Source: Locusta migratoria (Eukaryota > Arthropoda > Insecta > Orthoptera > Acrididae). From it: a stretch of 64,000 nucleotides of DNA. Under the pieces are notes generated by a model that ran no database searches, had not been told where the DNA came from, and was given only the letters and a program-made list of their open reading frames with translations. This document shows, piece after piece, positions 1 to 10,490 of the stretch. Position numbers and translations under genes: made by a program. Every line of letters starts with the position of its first letter. Within the stretch, counting starts at the first letter, position 1. The stretch spans positions 27,321,078 to 27,385,077 of the forward strand of contig CM048748.1 of the NCBI GenBank assembly GCA_026315105.1, read 5' to 3'.

Positions 1-731
1 GATACATAGTTCAGGAGATATGACGTCGTAAACAATGAGATGCACGAAAAACTGTTGCATTTTGCGACAATGCTGCTCATTTTCTCCTAAACCATTGGAC
101 CGATTTCAACCAAATTTGGTACACACTATCCTTACCATGAGGCAACAATTACTGCATGGTTAAGAATCACATACGGCACATCGTTCAAAAAATATTACGT
201 CATAACCAATAGAAATCGCAAAAAATGCCATATAATGCGGCGAGACTTTCGAAATACACTGTACTTAGCGATTTGTAACAAACTTTAAACATATTTTCAA
301 ACCTTTATTAAGCTTTTCCTCGCTGGCAACCATAGTAAAATGATGAAAGGAAAAAAGTTTCTCGCTTACTACTCTTCCGCTGTTTATGGAGTAAAACTAC
401 GGCATTCGGTATGACGTTAAAATTTATAATTTGAACACTACAAATTGTAGCGACAGGAAATTTTACAGACTGTATACACATATATAGTTGAATGTACCTT
501 CTAAATTGTATAACAGTACGACACGTTGTTCACGAGATAAGCGCACATAAACCGTAACGTTCATGAAAACCGCCCCATCACGGACCAAGTTTTAATCTAT
601 TACTTCTTTACTACTAATTGTATTCCGAAGAGATTTTACAGTCATAGAGCCCCTTATACAAATGAATATATAACTGAAAACTGGCAGGAATAAATAAATA
701 AATACCCGGGCAACGCCGGGTTTTCAGCTAG
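1..731 (+). mobile_element. Non-autonomous Helitron, 3' portion
   Basis: The sequence aligns by eye with the complete copy at 40525-41423. Both share the 'gagatatgacgtc' block, the 'ttgcgacaa' block, and an identical 3' terminus: the hairpin CCCGG-GCAACG-CCGGG (705-720) followed by TTTTCAGCTAG. A hairpin just before a CTRR end followed by T is the Helitron signature. No protein is encoded. The 5' end lies outside the window. The terminus at 731 is followed by T, as expected for insertion at an AT dinucleotide. Confidence 0.75.
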
Positions 732-769
732 TTATGTAATAAAGCATCTTTCTTTTTTTGTAACGTAGC

Positions 770-1012
770 GCTTTACACTTGTTTATGTCGAGGCTCAGTT
801 GCCATTCCCTACACCATTCGTCACTACACTACAGATCATTCTGCAGTGTTGCGACTTCTCAATAAACTACAGCATCATCCACAAAAAGTCTCATTTAGCT
901 TTCGATGTTATCTACAAGGTCATTTGTAATTACTGTGAAAAGCAAAGGTCCTATAACAATCCCCTGAGGCACGCCTGAGATCACTTCAGTGTCTGAAGAC
1001 CTATCTCAGTTC
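770..1012 (-). mobile_element. LINE reverse transcriptase fragment (CR1/jockey-like)
   Basis: On the minus strand the stretch reads as RT. The motif ISGVPQG-VIGPLLF lies around 945-1000, followed downstream by NDLVDNIES and LFVDDAVVY (the catalytic YxDD-type box, as VDD) near 865-895. The rest of the domain is lost or unreadable. This is a short dead fragment of the same broad LINE group as 15850-17800. Its boundaries are approximate. Confidence 0.7.
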
Positions 1013-1136
1013 TAGTGTACTGACATGCGGCATACAGTACAGGGTTCATATCAGGCAAACAGAAAGCGTCGCAGAAGTGCAGAGCGTGATAACAGTGTAC
1101 AGGCTGTCTTCATCTACATCCACAGGGTGCGTCAAA

Positions 1137-1310
1137 CGTCGCGCGGAAGTGGCCGTGCGCTCTAAGGCGCCTTGCTACGGATTGCACTGCCGCTTCCTGT
1201 CAGACGTTCGAGTCCTCCCTCGAACATGGGCGCGTCTGTCGCCCTTAGGACAAGTTAGTTTAAGTAGTTTCTAAGTCCAGCGACCGATGGCCTGAGCAGT
1301 TTGTTCAAAA
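1137..1310 (+). mobile_element. tRNA-headed SINE, degraded
   Basis: The head has an A-box-like TGGCCGTGCGCTCTAAGGCG and a B-box-like ACGTTCGAGTCC. A 3' body follows that matches the common SINE body of this window (AGTTAGTTTAAGTAGT and a diverged 'gactgatgacc' block). No target duplication was recognised. It is more diverged than the copies at 4367 and 18133. Confidence 0.65.
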
Positions 1311-1499
1311 TATTCACATGTTTGAAAATGTATGGGACTTAAGGGGACCTGGGCGTGAAAATTAATGAAAAATAGAAGCAAAATTTTTTTTGTCTTAATC
1401 TGAAACACAAATTTCTCCCGTTTCCAAAAATATACGGTTTATTTACTTTTAAATAGTTATTATAGCCTTAAAGGCTCTTTGAACAAATATCTGCACATA

Positions 1500-1962
1500 G
1501 GCCACAATGATGCTTCAAGCAAGGAATGTCACCAAAAACATTCCATGCTTGCCAGTCATGGAAACAATAAAGCCAATATACAGGAACCTTGCAGATAAAA
1601 AAAAATGCTTAGCAAATGACTACATGACCGTACACAACATCCTAATGACAGTTTCAACAGCTACGCGTGGCAACAAGTACCGATAAACAGTTTTTCTTGG
1701 ATGGACAGTACTCAAAATAGGTGTGATGGATGCTGTTATCTGTGTGAATGATGACATAATTAGAAGAAAAAAAGTAATGAACAAATTAGGCATCCAACCA
1801 GGAAATGATATGATAGCTGCTCTGACTGCCATAGATCATCAGCGACTAGTTGAAGCTAAAAGCACTGCGGAAGCCAACACTAAAGAGTCCAGAGTAAGGA
1901 AAAGACTCCTAAAGAAGTTTGCAGACGACGGTCAGCAAGATTATCCCATTGGATTGTTCTGA
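1500..1962 (+). pseudogene. Mutator/Kolobok-like transposase C-terminal relic
   Basis: Reading across frame breaks gives an order typical of a transposase-like family widespread in metazoans. It begins with a PVMETIKPIYRNLADK stretch, then LHDRTQHPNDSFN (family pattern HG.TQNPNESFN), then KIGVMDAVICVNDD, then KLGIQPGNDM with a basic tail ending YPIGLF. The last piece is an 80-codon open frame (1723-1962). Frame breaks lie in the A-run near 1600 and near 1690. From memory the family is Mutator-like (possibly Kolobok); that assignment is uncertain. It is non-functional. Confidence 0.45.
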
Positions 1963-2430
1963 AAGAGGCGTATGGTGAGTCAAAAACACTATGAACATTA
2001 TTTTCTCATTTTCTCGAAACTACATGTTCAGACCATAACGTACATATCTCTTCATAATTGTTGTAACTATGTTCGCCAAATTTCTCCCAATTGAAGAAAG
2101 GGACAGTATCTTTGTATTATGCCTAATACATTGCAGAAATGATCTATGTTTGTCATTCTGTATATAATTTTAACGGTAATTTTAGACAAAATAGTAAGGA
2201 AGTGTAATAATGGTTTTCCTATTTCCTGAGATATACTCCAAACTACAAAACAAGTGGCATAATGTGTTGCTTTGAATGTTGACAGCAGCCTGCCACAATC
2301 TAAATGCTATTAGACTGACGATGCACCAGAAAATGGTTCCAGAATGCGAACTTGTATTATAAAAATATATATTAGGCAAAATATTGTAATTCTTAAGCTA
2401 TAACAGATATTTCAATAAATTTCCTATTAC
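1963..2430. other. Intergenic AT-rich stretch, no recognisable feature
   Basis: No coding, repeat termini or RNA-like structure could be supported here. A possible SINE tail ('gggactgataacccagcag') lies at 2457-2495, just beyond it. Confidence 0.4.
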
Positions 2431-2456
2431 AGCTTGAGTTAATGTCATTCAGTGTT

Positions 2457-2495
2457 GGGACTGATAACCCAGCAGTTTAGTACCCTTTAAACACA
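2457..2495 (+). mobile_element. SINE 3'-body remnant
   Basis: The short stretch GGGACTGATAACCCAGCAG followed by 'tttagtaccctt' matches the conserved 3' body of the SINEs in this window (gactgatgaccccgtagttaagtccc). No tRNA-like head is visible, so it is a fragment. Confidence 0.45.
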
Positions 2496-2599
2496 CAACA
2501 ACAACAGTAAGTGTTGTTACACAATCTCATCTTCCTCCGCATTGTAGATCAAGAGTAATGTTCACCGAAAGCAAAGTATGAAAATGCAGCCAGGTCCTC

Positions 2600-2765
2600 T
2601 TAACTACTGTGGATATCAGTCCCCAGGCTTACAAACTACTTGAACTAACCTAAGCTCAATACACACACCCGTGCCCGAGGGAGGAATCGAACTTCGGACG
2701 AGGAGCAACCGCGCCCACCGCGGCAAGACACCTTAGAGAGCTCGGCCATTCGACCGCGGCTGACT
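2600..2765 (-). mobile_element. tRNA-headed SINE
   Basis: On the minus strand the head begins at AGCCGCGGTCGAATGGCCGA, with a B-box-like GTTCGATTCC region after 'cgaagttcgattcctccctcggg'. The body then matches the other SINEs. The order in plus orientation (cagtccccaggcttacaaactacttgaact...cccgagggaggaatcgaac...ggccattcgaccgcggct) is the usual reverse SINE. No clear target duplication was found. Confidence 0.75.
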
Positions 2766-2989
2766 AGTTTGGTTCCTTAGGTTTACAGACATTTGAAATC
2801 GACCATCTTAAATCGAAGTCGGTTTTTTTTTTAATGAAGTGCTTGTCTGAATTCGACGGGGCATGTCGAATTCAGGTACTGGTCAAAGTGTTTTTTGAGC
2901 TGCTTCCATTGCTGATGGAGGACACATTGTGAGAATGTTCAAATTACCCGTAATTTATTTTATTTGATTCTCTTTCCACTTCGGTCTCT

Positions 2990-3262
2990 TCTTACGCCCA
3001 TTCAAAGAAATTTTGTGGAAGTAACAACTTCCTTTGATGGTTCAGCTTACGTGTGTAGTCGCAGTACGTTATGCGTGTTTCCGTGGAGGGTTGATTTCCG
3101 TTCACTGCGCCAAGGATATACTGTAGTCCCCCCTGCATTTCGCTAAAATTTTTCAGCGGTACGACTCGTTTGTCTACTACAGCATCATCCGTGTAATGCC
3201 TCATTCAACATTAGACGCTATCTACTTGGTCATTTATATATAGGCTACTGTGAAAACTAATG
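2990..3262 (-). mobile_element. LINE reverse transcriptase fragment
   Basis: The minus strand reads YTDDAVVDKRVV (catalytic YxDD box intact as YTDD) around 3150-3200 and then runs into a degraded palm/thumb region. It directly abuts a plus-strand LINE fragment at about 3263. Both pieces contain the region downstream of the YxDD box, so this is not a simple 5' inversion of one copy; two insertions are more likely. Confidence 0.6.
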
Positions 3263-4165
3263 GTCCACATGAAACCTCGATTTTCGAAAGGCGTTCGACA
3301 CGGTGCCGCACCGCAGACTGCTAAGGAAGGTACGGCATATGGAATAGGTACCCAAATATGTAGGTGGCTCGAAGACTACTTAACTAGTAACTAGTAGAAC
3401 CCAGTACGTTCTCTCGATGAAGAGTGCTCATCTGAGACTAGTGTAATGTCAGTGGTGCCCCAGGGAAGTGTGATAGGACCGTTATATTTTTTATTTACGT
3501 AAATTATCTGTCTGACTGAGTGAGTTCCAATCCGTAGCTGTTTGCTGATGATGCTGCGGTGTACAGGACGCTCTTGTCATTGATTGACTGTAGTAGGATG
3601 CAGGATGACGTGGTGTTAGGAATGACAGCTAGCTTCAAATGTTAAAAACAGGAAGATTGTTCAAATGAGTAGCATTAGTAGCAATACAGCATTATAAATA
3701 TCTAGGCGTTACTCTGCACAGTGGTATGAAATGGAACCAGCATATAAGGACAGTCATGAGGAAGGCGGATGGTCGACTTCGGTTTATTGAGAGAATTTTG
3801 GGGAGGTGTGATTCGTCTGTAAAGCAGACCGCGTATAAACGCTTGTGCAACCCCGTCTTGAGTGTTGCTTTAGTGTTTGGGATCCGCACCAAATCGATTT
3901 AAAGGAACATATAGAAGCAATTCAGAGGCGGACCGCGGTTTGTTACTGGTTGGTTCGGTCAGTGCGCGAGTGTTACTGAAATGCTTCGGGAACTCAAATG
4001 GGAGGCGCTGGAGGAAAGGCGACGTTCTTTCCGAGAAACACTGTTGAAGAAATTTAGAGGGCCGGAATTCGAAGCGGACTACAGAAAGATTCTACTGCCG
4101 CCAACCTACATTTCGCGTTAAGATCACGAGGATAAGATTAGAGAGATTAGGGCTCGTACAGATGA
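3263..4165 (+). mobile_element. CR1/jockey-like LINE, degenerate 3' half
   Basis: This is the same family as 15850-17800. It shows an FRKAFDTVPHR-like motif at 3275, a VPQGSVIGP region near 3450-3480, a decayed FADDAVVY near 3540-3565, KYLGVTL near 3695, then ILGRCDSS..TAYK and the C-terminal RRRSFRETLLKKFRGPEFEADY and REIRARTDD near 4020-4165. There are several stops and frameshifts. RT would copy the element's own RNA by target-primed reverse transcription; this copy cannot. Confidence 0.8.
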
Positions 4166-4366
4166 TGATTGGTGCTTTAGGGCGTTCAACAACGAGGTCA
4201 TCAGCGCCTGTTTGGGGCTCGTACATATTCAAGAACAATGCTGAATACCCGACGTCTTCAAGGTATCACATTCTATCCTTGTTAAAAATCAGATTTTACA
4301 ATTACATTAAATGATAAAAATACTTTGGGTTAAACGTATCTTCACTCAAGTCACCAAACTTTATTA

Positions 4367-4550
4367 GGTGGCCGAGGAGACTGAGGCGCTCCAGTCACGG
4401 TCTGCACGGCCACTACGGTCGGGGGTTCGAATCCCCCCTCGGGCATGGATATTTGTGCCGTCCTAGTTCGTAAGTAGTTCATAAGTAGTTTGTAAGTTTA
4501 GGGGCTGATGACCCCGTAGTTAAGTCCCATAGACAATACAAACATTTTGA
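4367..4550 (+). mobile_element. tRNA-headed SINE with perfect 14-bp TSD
   Basis: The copy begins in the head (GGTGGCCGAGGAGACTGAGG), has B box GGGTTCGAATCCCC, and ends in the shared body and 'aaacattttga'. It is flanked by the perfect direct repeat ACCAAACTTTATTA (4353-4366 and 4551-4564). The tRNA-like part drives Pol III transcription in this class of element, and mobilisation uses LINE proteins. The first bases of the head are missing relative to the 18133 copy, so it is slightly 5' truncated. Confidence 0.92.
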
Positions 4551-4564
4551 ACCAAACTTTATTA

Positions 4565-5785
4565 TCTGAAATTACGAAACTTTCTGAGTTCATTTCATTT
4601 TCATATATATATAATACTTGTATACAAAAAGGAAATTACAAACTGATTCTCTTAAATTTTCTTCGTTCTTATAGAATCTTAAGATCAGTGTCTTGATATT
4701 AGTTTCTTAAAGCAGCATAATGGAATTCTAAAATTAAAAGAAAGAAAAAATAAGCTGGATAAATCGCTTCTGCTTGTTGAACGATATCCGAGTTCTTTCA
4801 AATACAATTCTTCATCAGTGACATAGTCCACGGTAGCGAAAATTGTTTAGTGAAGAATTTTTGATTTTGTAACAGTTAAGTGTTTATATGTTGAAATTCC
4901 ACGTATATTTTGAAACGGAAATATTATTTATAAATATTTAATTAAATACTAAAATTCTTTTTTTTTTTTTTTTACTTTAAGTTACTAGTCGTACAAAAAT
5001 AAGTTAAATTTTGAACAAGAAGGGAATGAAAAAGTAAAAATAAACGGGTTCCAAAAAATAACTAGTCGAAGGAGATGCATTCCCAAAAGACAAACTAGGT
5101 TGCCCATCACAAGTCTATAAAAAGGTATTGGGCCATATGACTTGTGTCATATTCTGTTCGTATATGAAGTGACTCAAATATATCTGCCTTTATCCACCTT
5201 ATCTTGATCTCATGATCCGTAAACGGGATTTAAGATGGAGGCAGGTCTGATTACAACGAATTTTCAGATAGTGGCACGGCATGGAAGAACCATGAGTTAA
5301 CGTGTACACGTAATCCTTGCAACTCTGAATCGTATTGGGCAGAAACTGTCTAAAAATTTAAAACAAAAGCAGTCTTCACTTTCTTCCAGGTTTAATTCTA
5401 CAATGTCATACGGAGAGTAATTTTTAACTAATCAAACCCAGCAAACCTTTTGTAAGTCTAAAATCTGTTATGTGACTTACTTGTGCTGTGAATCCAAGGC
5501 CATCATTCACAGCCGAACAGATAATATTAACTGTTTCCCAATATATTATATCTTAATTACATTTGTCATAACTAACAAATCGCTTTTTTAAACTGAAGAC
5601 TCACTGGATGGAAGAATGATCTACTCGAGGATTTAAATTTGCTTACATTTTGGTCCTTAAAGTGTCTATTATTCAATAGCAAGCATTTTTAGTAACTTGC
5701 CAGTAGCCATTTAACATATCACTACCTAGCAAGTTCAGATGAACTTGGAGATCAACTCCTATTAACAGCAGCAGAATGTTCGAAT
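4565..5785. other. AT-rich stretch, no recognisable feature
   Basis: This holds only short A/T runs (for example a T-run at 4959-4974) and no supported coding or repeat terminus. It could be old unrecognised repeat sequence or intergenic/intronic DNA. Confidence 0.4.
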
Positions 5786-5957
5786 GTTTGTAACGTTATG
5801 GTACTAAACTGCAGTGCTTACAAACAACTTATACTAACTTATGCTAAGGACAACGCACACACCCATGCCCGAGGGTGGACTCGAATCTCCGACGGAGACC
5901 ACCCGCGCACTCCGAAGCAAGGCGCCTTAGCGCGCCCGGCCACTCCCGCGCAGCCAC
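5786..5957 (-). mobile_element. tRNA-headed SINE
   Basis: The reverse SINE order is seen: body (actaaactgcagtgcttacaaa), 'cccatgcccgagggtggactcgaatc' (reverse B box), and head ending GGCCACTCCCGCGCAGCC. The end abuts a second SINE family at 5960. Open frames across it are artefacts of the tRNA-like head. Confidence 0.8.
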
Positions 5958-5959
5958 AG

Positions 5960-6165
5960 CATCGTGGTGCATTTTGGTGGTAACACACTGGACTCTCATT
6001 CGGGAGGATGGTGGTTCAAATACATCTACGGCCATCATGATTTAGGTTTTTCGTGATTTTCCTAAATCACTACTGGCAAATGCCGGAGTGGTTCCTTTCG
6101 AAGGGCTCGGTCGATTTCCTTCCCCATCCTTACCCAACAACCCGGGCGTAAGCTCCACCTCTAAT
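5960..6165 (+). mobile_element. Second SINE family (lysine-tRNA-like head)
   Basis: The head GTGGTAACACACTGGACTCT with B-box-like GTGGTTCAAATAC is followed by a conserved body: 'atgatttaggtttttcgtgatt', 'aaatgccggagtggttcctttcgaagggc', 'gatttccttccccatcctt'. The reverse copy at 7680-7845 shares this body, confirming a family distinct from the main SINE. The lysine-tRNA resemblance is tentative. Confidence 0.7.
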
Positions 6166-6196
6166 GACCATGCAGTCGACGAAGCGTTAAACACTA

Positions 6197-6350
6197 GTCT
6201 AGGTACTGGCGGAAGTAAAGTTGTGGGGCGGCATCGTGAGTCGTGTCGGGATAGCTCAGTAGGTAGAGCGCTTGCCCGCGAAAGGCAAAGGTACTAGGTC
6301 CGAATCCCGGTTCCGGCAGACAATTTTAATCTGCCAGGAAGTTTCACTAA
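6197..6350 (+). mobile_element. tRNA-like terminal-repeat element, end copy
   Basis: The copy contains 'aggtactggcggaagtaaa', then a tRNA-like unit (GGGATAGCTCAGTAGGTAGA, GGTCCGAATCCCGG) and the terminal block CAATTTTAATCTGCCAGGAA. The same blocks occur at 24753-24902 and as an inverted pair at 51894-52166. It resembles a tRNA gene, but U33 is absent from the anticodon-loop position and it lies inside a longer repeat, so it is not called a tRNA gene. Confidence 0.7.
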
Positions 6351-7019
6351 TCTTCCTTCCTTTCATGCAATTTGGTGCAAGTATGATACCATTAACCTGC
6401 ACTGATTCAGACTGATTCAGACTGGAATGTTCCGTGCTCCCTAAGACGCCGATCAATTACTTCGAACGTCTTCCTGCCGGGACACCTTCGTTCTGGAAAT
6501 CTGTCTCGATACAAACGTGCCGCACCACGGCTAATGCCCCGTGCTAATCCATACATCAAATGGGCATCTGCCAACTCCGCTTTGTAAACATTGCACTGAC
6601 TGCAAAACCACGTTCGTGATGAACACTAACCAGTTGATGCTACATACTAATGTGCTTGATGCTAGTACTGTAGAACAATGAGTTGCATGTCAACACAAGC
6701 ATTGAAGTCAACATTACCTTTCTTCAATTGGACCATCTAGCGGTTAATGAAGGAAGTACAGTACATACTAACGAAACAATTGGGTATTTTGACAATTGTC
6801 TGCACGAATTATTTCAATTTACATTTAATGAGAAATAATAAAATGAGCTCTAACATGGAAATTAAGCGTTTCTGGACACATGTCCACATAACATATTTTC
6901 TTTCTTTGTGAGGAATGTTTCCTGAAAGTTTGGCCGTACCTTTTTGTAACATCCTGTATGTGTGAAAAGTGTAAAGTGTTTTACGACATGTTTCCGAATC
7001 GCGTTACTGAGGCGGGACT
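6351..7019. repeat. Probable unclassified interspersed repeat ending in a 'catcctgtat' motif
   Basis: No coding is seen. The stretch from about 6440 to 6960 ends in 'accttttttgtaacatcctgtat'-like sequence, a terminus I associate with unclassified insect repeats; similar 'caccctgtata' sequence occurs at 36806. I cannot define its class or borders from one copy. Confidence 0.3.
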
Positions 7020-7024
7020 TGGGA

Positions 7025-7197
7025 ACCAGCCAAATATTCGCCTAGGGGGATGTGGAAAACCGTCTAAAAACCACATCCAGGCTGGCCGGCACTGCGACCC
7101 CGTTCCTTAATCCGCGGGGCGGATTCGAACCGGGGCCGGTACGCCTCCCAGTCTCGGAAAGCGGCGCGTTACACCACACGGCTAACCGAGCGGGTCC
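7025..7197 (-). mobile_element. tRNA-derived SINE, third head type
   Basis: On the minus strand the head starts ACCCGCTCGGTTAGCCGTGT (A-box-like GTTAGCCGTGTGG), with B-box-like CGGTTCGAATCC. It is followed by a GC-rich body with GTGGTTTTTAGACGGTTTTC and 'ccccctaggcgaatatttgg'. The body differs from both other SINE families in the window. Confidence 0.65.
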
Positions 7198-7679
7198 TGA
7201 AGGTCCTAATCTTGTCAGCTTAAATAAATGAGTAAACACAAAAAAAACTAATAATCTTATGAAATCCTGAGCTTTTTCGCAAGAGTTAACACCTTGCTGT
7301 TTGAGAAGTCGCCGAGACCAAGGGTGACGTCACAGGACACCACGCTCTTGCACCATTACAGAGGTAGCTTACACAGACCTTTGAACCAAATTTCACACTT
7401 TTTCATCACAATGGGAGTATATCAGTGTCGGTTTAATTTTATTGTTGCATGTTATAAACATTAGGGCTTTCTCGTTATGCATCTCTGAAAAAATTACATC
7501 CATTGTAGTTCTAGTCTGACAGAAAAAAAAGGTTTAAAGTTCCATTGACAGCAAGATTATTCAAAAGTAAAACATAATTTTTCACGGAGCTTATAAGGAG
7601 GAAAGAAGATCAGGGTTCAACGCCCCGAAATATCGGAATCACTTAGCACATGCTCGGATCGATTTTTTCTAAAGATGGA

Positions 7680-7845
7680 AAGGATATTGCCCACGCCCTT
7701 TGAAAGGAACCATCCGGTGTCTGTCTTGGAGCGATTTAGGTAAGTCGTGGAAGAACTAAATCAGGTTGCCCGGAGGCGGATTTGAATTACTATCCTTCCG
7801 AATCTGAGTCCAGTTTGTTACCACTGCGCCACCTCGCTCGGTGCT
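7680..7845 (-). mobile_element. Second SINE family, reverse copy
   Basis: This is the reverse complement of the 5960-6165 type: 'ccctttgaaaggaaccatccgg', 'gatttaggtaagtcgtgg', and a tRNA-like head at 7780-7845 ending GCGCCACCTCGCTCGG. It lies immediately upstream of another reverse SINE at 7862. Confidence 0.65.
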
Positions 7846-7861
7846 ACAAAACTATAAAATA

Positions 7862-8005
7862 AAAGTTTGTAAACCTATTGGACCAAATTGCTGTGCTCAT
7901 CAGTCCCTAGACTTACAAACTACTTAAACTAACCTACACTAAGTACGACACACACACACACTGCCATGCCCGAGGGAGGAATCGAAACTCCGGCGGAAAC
8001 GCAGA
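7862..8005 (-). mobile_element. tRNA-headed SINE, truncated
   Basis: The body (AAAGTTTGTAAACCTATTGG, catcagtccctagacttacaaactac) and reverse B box (gcccgagggaggaatcgaaac) are present. The tRNA-like head is cut off after 'ctccggcggaaacgc'. A short (AC)n run occurs at 7952-7961, where other copies also have CA repeats. Confidence 0.75.
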
Positions 8006-8356
8006 ACTATACTTCTTGGCGATTGCTACTGCTGGTACTAAGTAGCTGTTAAATCGATAATGTGTTCCTAGTTCAACATTAAACCATATGTATAATTTCG
8101 TGATTTCTCGGTCTCTCAGTGTGTGTTTTGTTTGTATACCAAAAACGTATTTGGCAGCGAAGATTGTTTTATGGAAAGAAATTTCTGTCAGGATCTTTGT
8201 AATTTACTAGTCATAACAACGTTAAAGATCCAAATGGAGCATTTCCTGCAAACTGATCAAAAGCGATGTATTGAAATCTAGCGTACTTCGAAAATTCTCT
8301 CTGCTTCCATCTGCATCTAATAACATACGTTTCAGGCCATACAACAGCATCTTGTA

Positions 8357-9432
8357 CACTGCAGCAGTGGCGGCTACTCCTTGAGGACTCTGGGGCGGCG
8401 CCCTCCCAAAAATATCCAACACGGAATACGTACCAATCGTTAATCACAAATCTAATTGAATAATTTTCGTGTAGCAGCAGCCCGTGTAAGTGAATGACCA
8501 ATGTTTTTAGTCTAGGTAGTCTGCCAGCCAGGCTCACCGAACGTTTTCAGAATGGACTGACTGTCGGACTCTACGCGATCCGTCCGCGCCTTGTAAAGGC
8601 TGGCAACGGGCGCCGGAGTGAGTGGGGGTAGTGGGGGTTGGGCGGGGGTAGTGTGCTGAACCGGGCCGCTTAGGACGGCGTCCGCGCCAAGAGCGCCAAA
8701 TACAAAGGCGCACCGCCACCGGTCAGGCAGTTTCTAACAGGTGCCCTGCGTGTGAAGGTGCGTGTTATTCCCTAACTGTTTTTCTAGTTCCCTATTTAGA
8801 ATGAATAATATAAATAGCGTTAACTACATTTTAACATTTGGTAGTGAAAAATTGACTTTTGAAGGAAAGTTGGAATTAAAAAGTTTAGGACCACGCGAGA
8901 CCTAATTTGAACAGTGTACAGACACAAAATGCGTGCAAAAGCAAAAGTAGTTTCACTAGGAAATTTAATCCTGCTTTATATAAACACACCAATATATAAG
9001 CATACCAATGGTATTACTACATTTGTTGGTGACAATCTTCTAATTTTAGTAACATATGTTTGTCGCTGACGAAGCATTTGTGTTCTCTGAACACTTACTT
9101 ATATAGTTACACACACAACGAATTTACTTCTTACTTTATATTATTTTAAGGTACAGTTTTGGGTCTGTTGTGAAATCTAATATAATGGAGTTAAAAGGTT
9201 TTCATTGCCTGAAGAAAATATTAAAAACGACATATTTGTGCGTAAATTTGTTCGTATTTTGGTATAGGAGGAAAAAGTCGTGTTAGATGAAGGGTTAAAT
9301 TACGTAACTAGCTAATAAAATTAATGCTATATTCTGCCAAGAAATGTTCTGAAGGGACAAAATGTCGTGTACAATTGAAGACACATGCCGCCCCTCCTAA
9401 TAAACAGCCCACCAGCCGCCACTGCACTGCAG
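8357..9432. mobile_element. hAT-like non-autonomous transposon with 8-bp TSD
   Basis: The inverted termini are CAGTGGCGGCT (8365-8375) and AGCCGCCACTG (9414-9424), perfect over 11 bp with further GGGGCGGC similarity inside. The 8-bp direct repeats CACTGCAG flank both sides exactly (8357-8364 and 9425-9432). An 8-bp TSD with CAGTG-type ends is the hAT hallmark. The interior (1060 bp) has a GC-rich segment at 8530-8750 but no recognisable transposase. It would depend on a transposase supplied elsewhere. Short open frames inside are unconvincing. Confidence 0.85.
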
Positions 9433-10170
9433 CGCTATTAGGTACTCCCTTTGGCATATGTCATGTATCTGCGTGTCCCTAAACATCCCATGTAGTCATT
9501 ATCTGCACGTGAGCTGACTCTATTTGCCCGAGAAGGTGCAACAGCAACCGGCTATAGAGAGCTGTTCATTTTGCTGTATACATGTGGGCGCGAACTAATG
9601 CGATGCGACAACTCTCTCCCAAGACCACTGACGTGGCACATGTTGACAGGCGACAGTCCAACGAATATCACGCGAACAACTAGTTGCGCTGTCACTGGCC
9701 TCTCGTGGTGATTCCGAGAACATTTCAGATCACACTCGCTTGCTGCTGTCCAATGCAACACCGAGGAGGACCGGAGATATCAGTGTCAAATTTATTTGGA
9801 AAATACAAGTTGTACAAAGATTGCATGACTGAAGTGAAGTGGGGAAGACGATGAAATCAGTATTGATTGTTACCGCTATTCCTACCTGTAATCGCTGCTA
9901 CACGTCTCGGTACTGAAACAGAGAGACTCTGATTGTATTTTTGGAGTATAGCAAGATGGATCCACATATTACTAAAGTTGATGCGGTGCAGAAACAGGTG
10001 AGGTATCACTGCAGTCATCGATCAGATGTTTTCAATAGGCGAGAGATCGGAAGGCAACAATGGAGTCCGATGAGCGAAGAAGAAATCTTGAACTTTGCGC
10101 ACCACGTATGTTCACTCATTGTCCTCTTGCAATGTGGTGGCAGCGACCTCTGAAGGTAGGGCAGGACAAC
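9433..10170. other. No recognisable feature
   Basis: A 69-codon minus-strand frame (9552-9761) and a 70-codon plus-strand frame (9941-10153) are present. Neither shows a motif I recognise, and there is no splice-site or codon-bias support. Old transposon sequence is possible because the neighbours on both sides are transposons. Confidence 0.35.
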
Positions 10171-10204
10171 AGTAGGTATATAAAGTACAGTTTGGCCCAC
10201 TTCA

Positions 10205-10490
10205 ATGTCACATGTGTCATATTACATTGACATAATGTTGACTCATCAAAGTGGAGGTCAGGGTCGGCCCCCCACCCTTCCGGGTATCATATTACATAAG
10301 TATACTATGTTCAATCATATCACATTGGTTTCCACACGACAAGGAGAGGAAAGAGGGGTCTCGTATTTCACAAGTACACTACGTCCAATCAGAGTACTCT
10401 GACAAGGTCACCAATTTCCACATGTAGAGCAGAGGGTACCCTTTTTATGAAAATACTACGTCAAATCAGAGCACAAAGACAGTGCTGCCA
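10205..10490. repeat. Degenerate tandem repeat, about 70-bp unit
   Basis: Four diverged units recur, each built from a 'tcatattacat..gta' block, a 'cta(c/t)gtccaatca(g)' block and an 'ac(a)aagg' block, starting near 10212, 10280, 10352 and 10440. Two more units lie in reverse orientation at 11045-11140, next to the Tc1-like coding relic. The layout suggests subterminal repeats of a Tc1-like element. Confidence 0.6.

Noticed and set aside
2990..4165. Single LINE with 5' inversion (twin priming)
   Set aside because: Both the minus and plus pieces include the RT box region, which twin priming of one transcript would not give.
6240..6320. Apparent tRNA gene (A and B boxes in tRNA spacing)
   Set aside because: It lies inside a longer repeat present at 24753 and 51894, lacks the expected U33 and ends in the repeat's terminal block; called part of a tRNA-like element instead.
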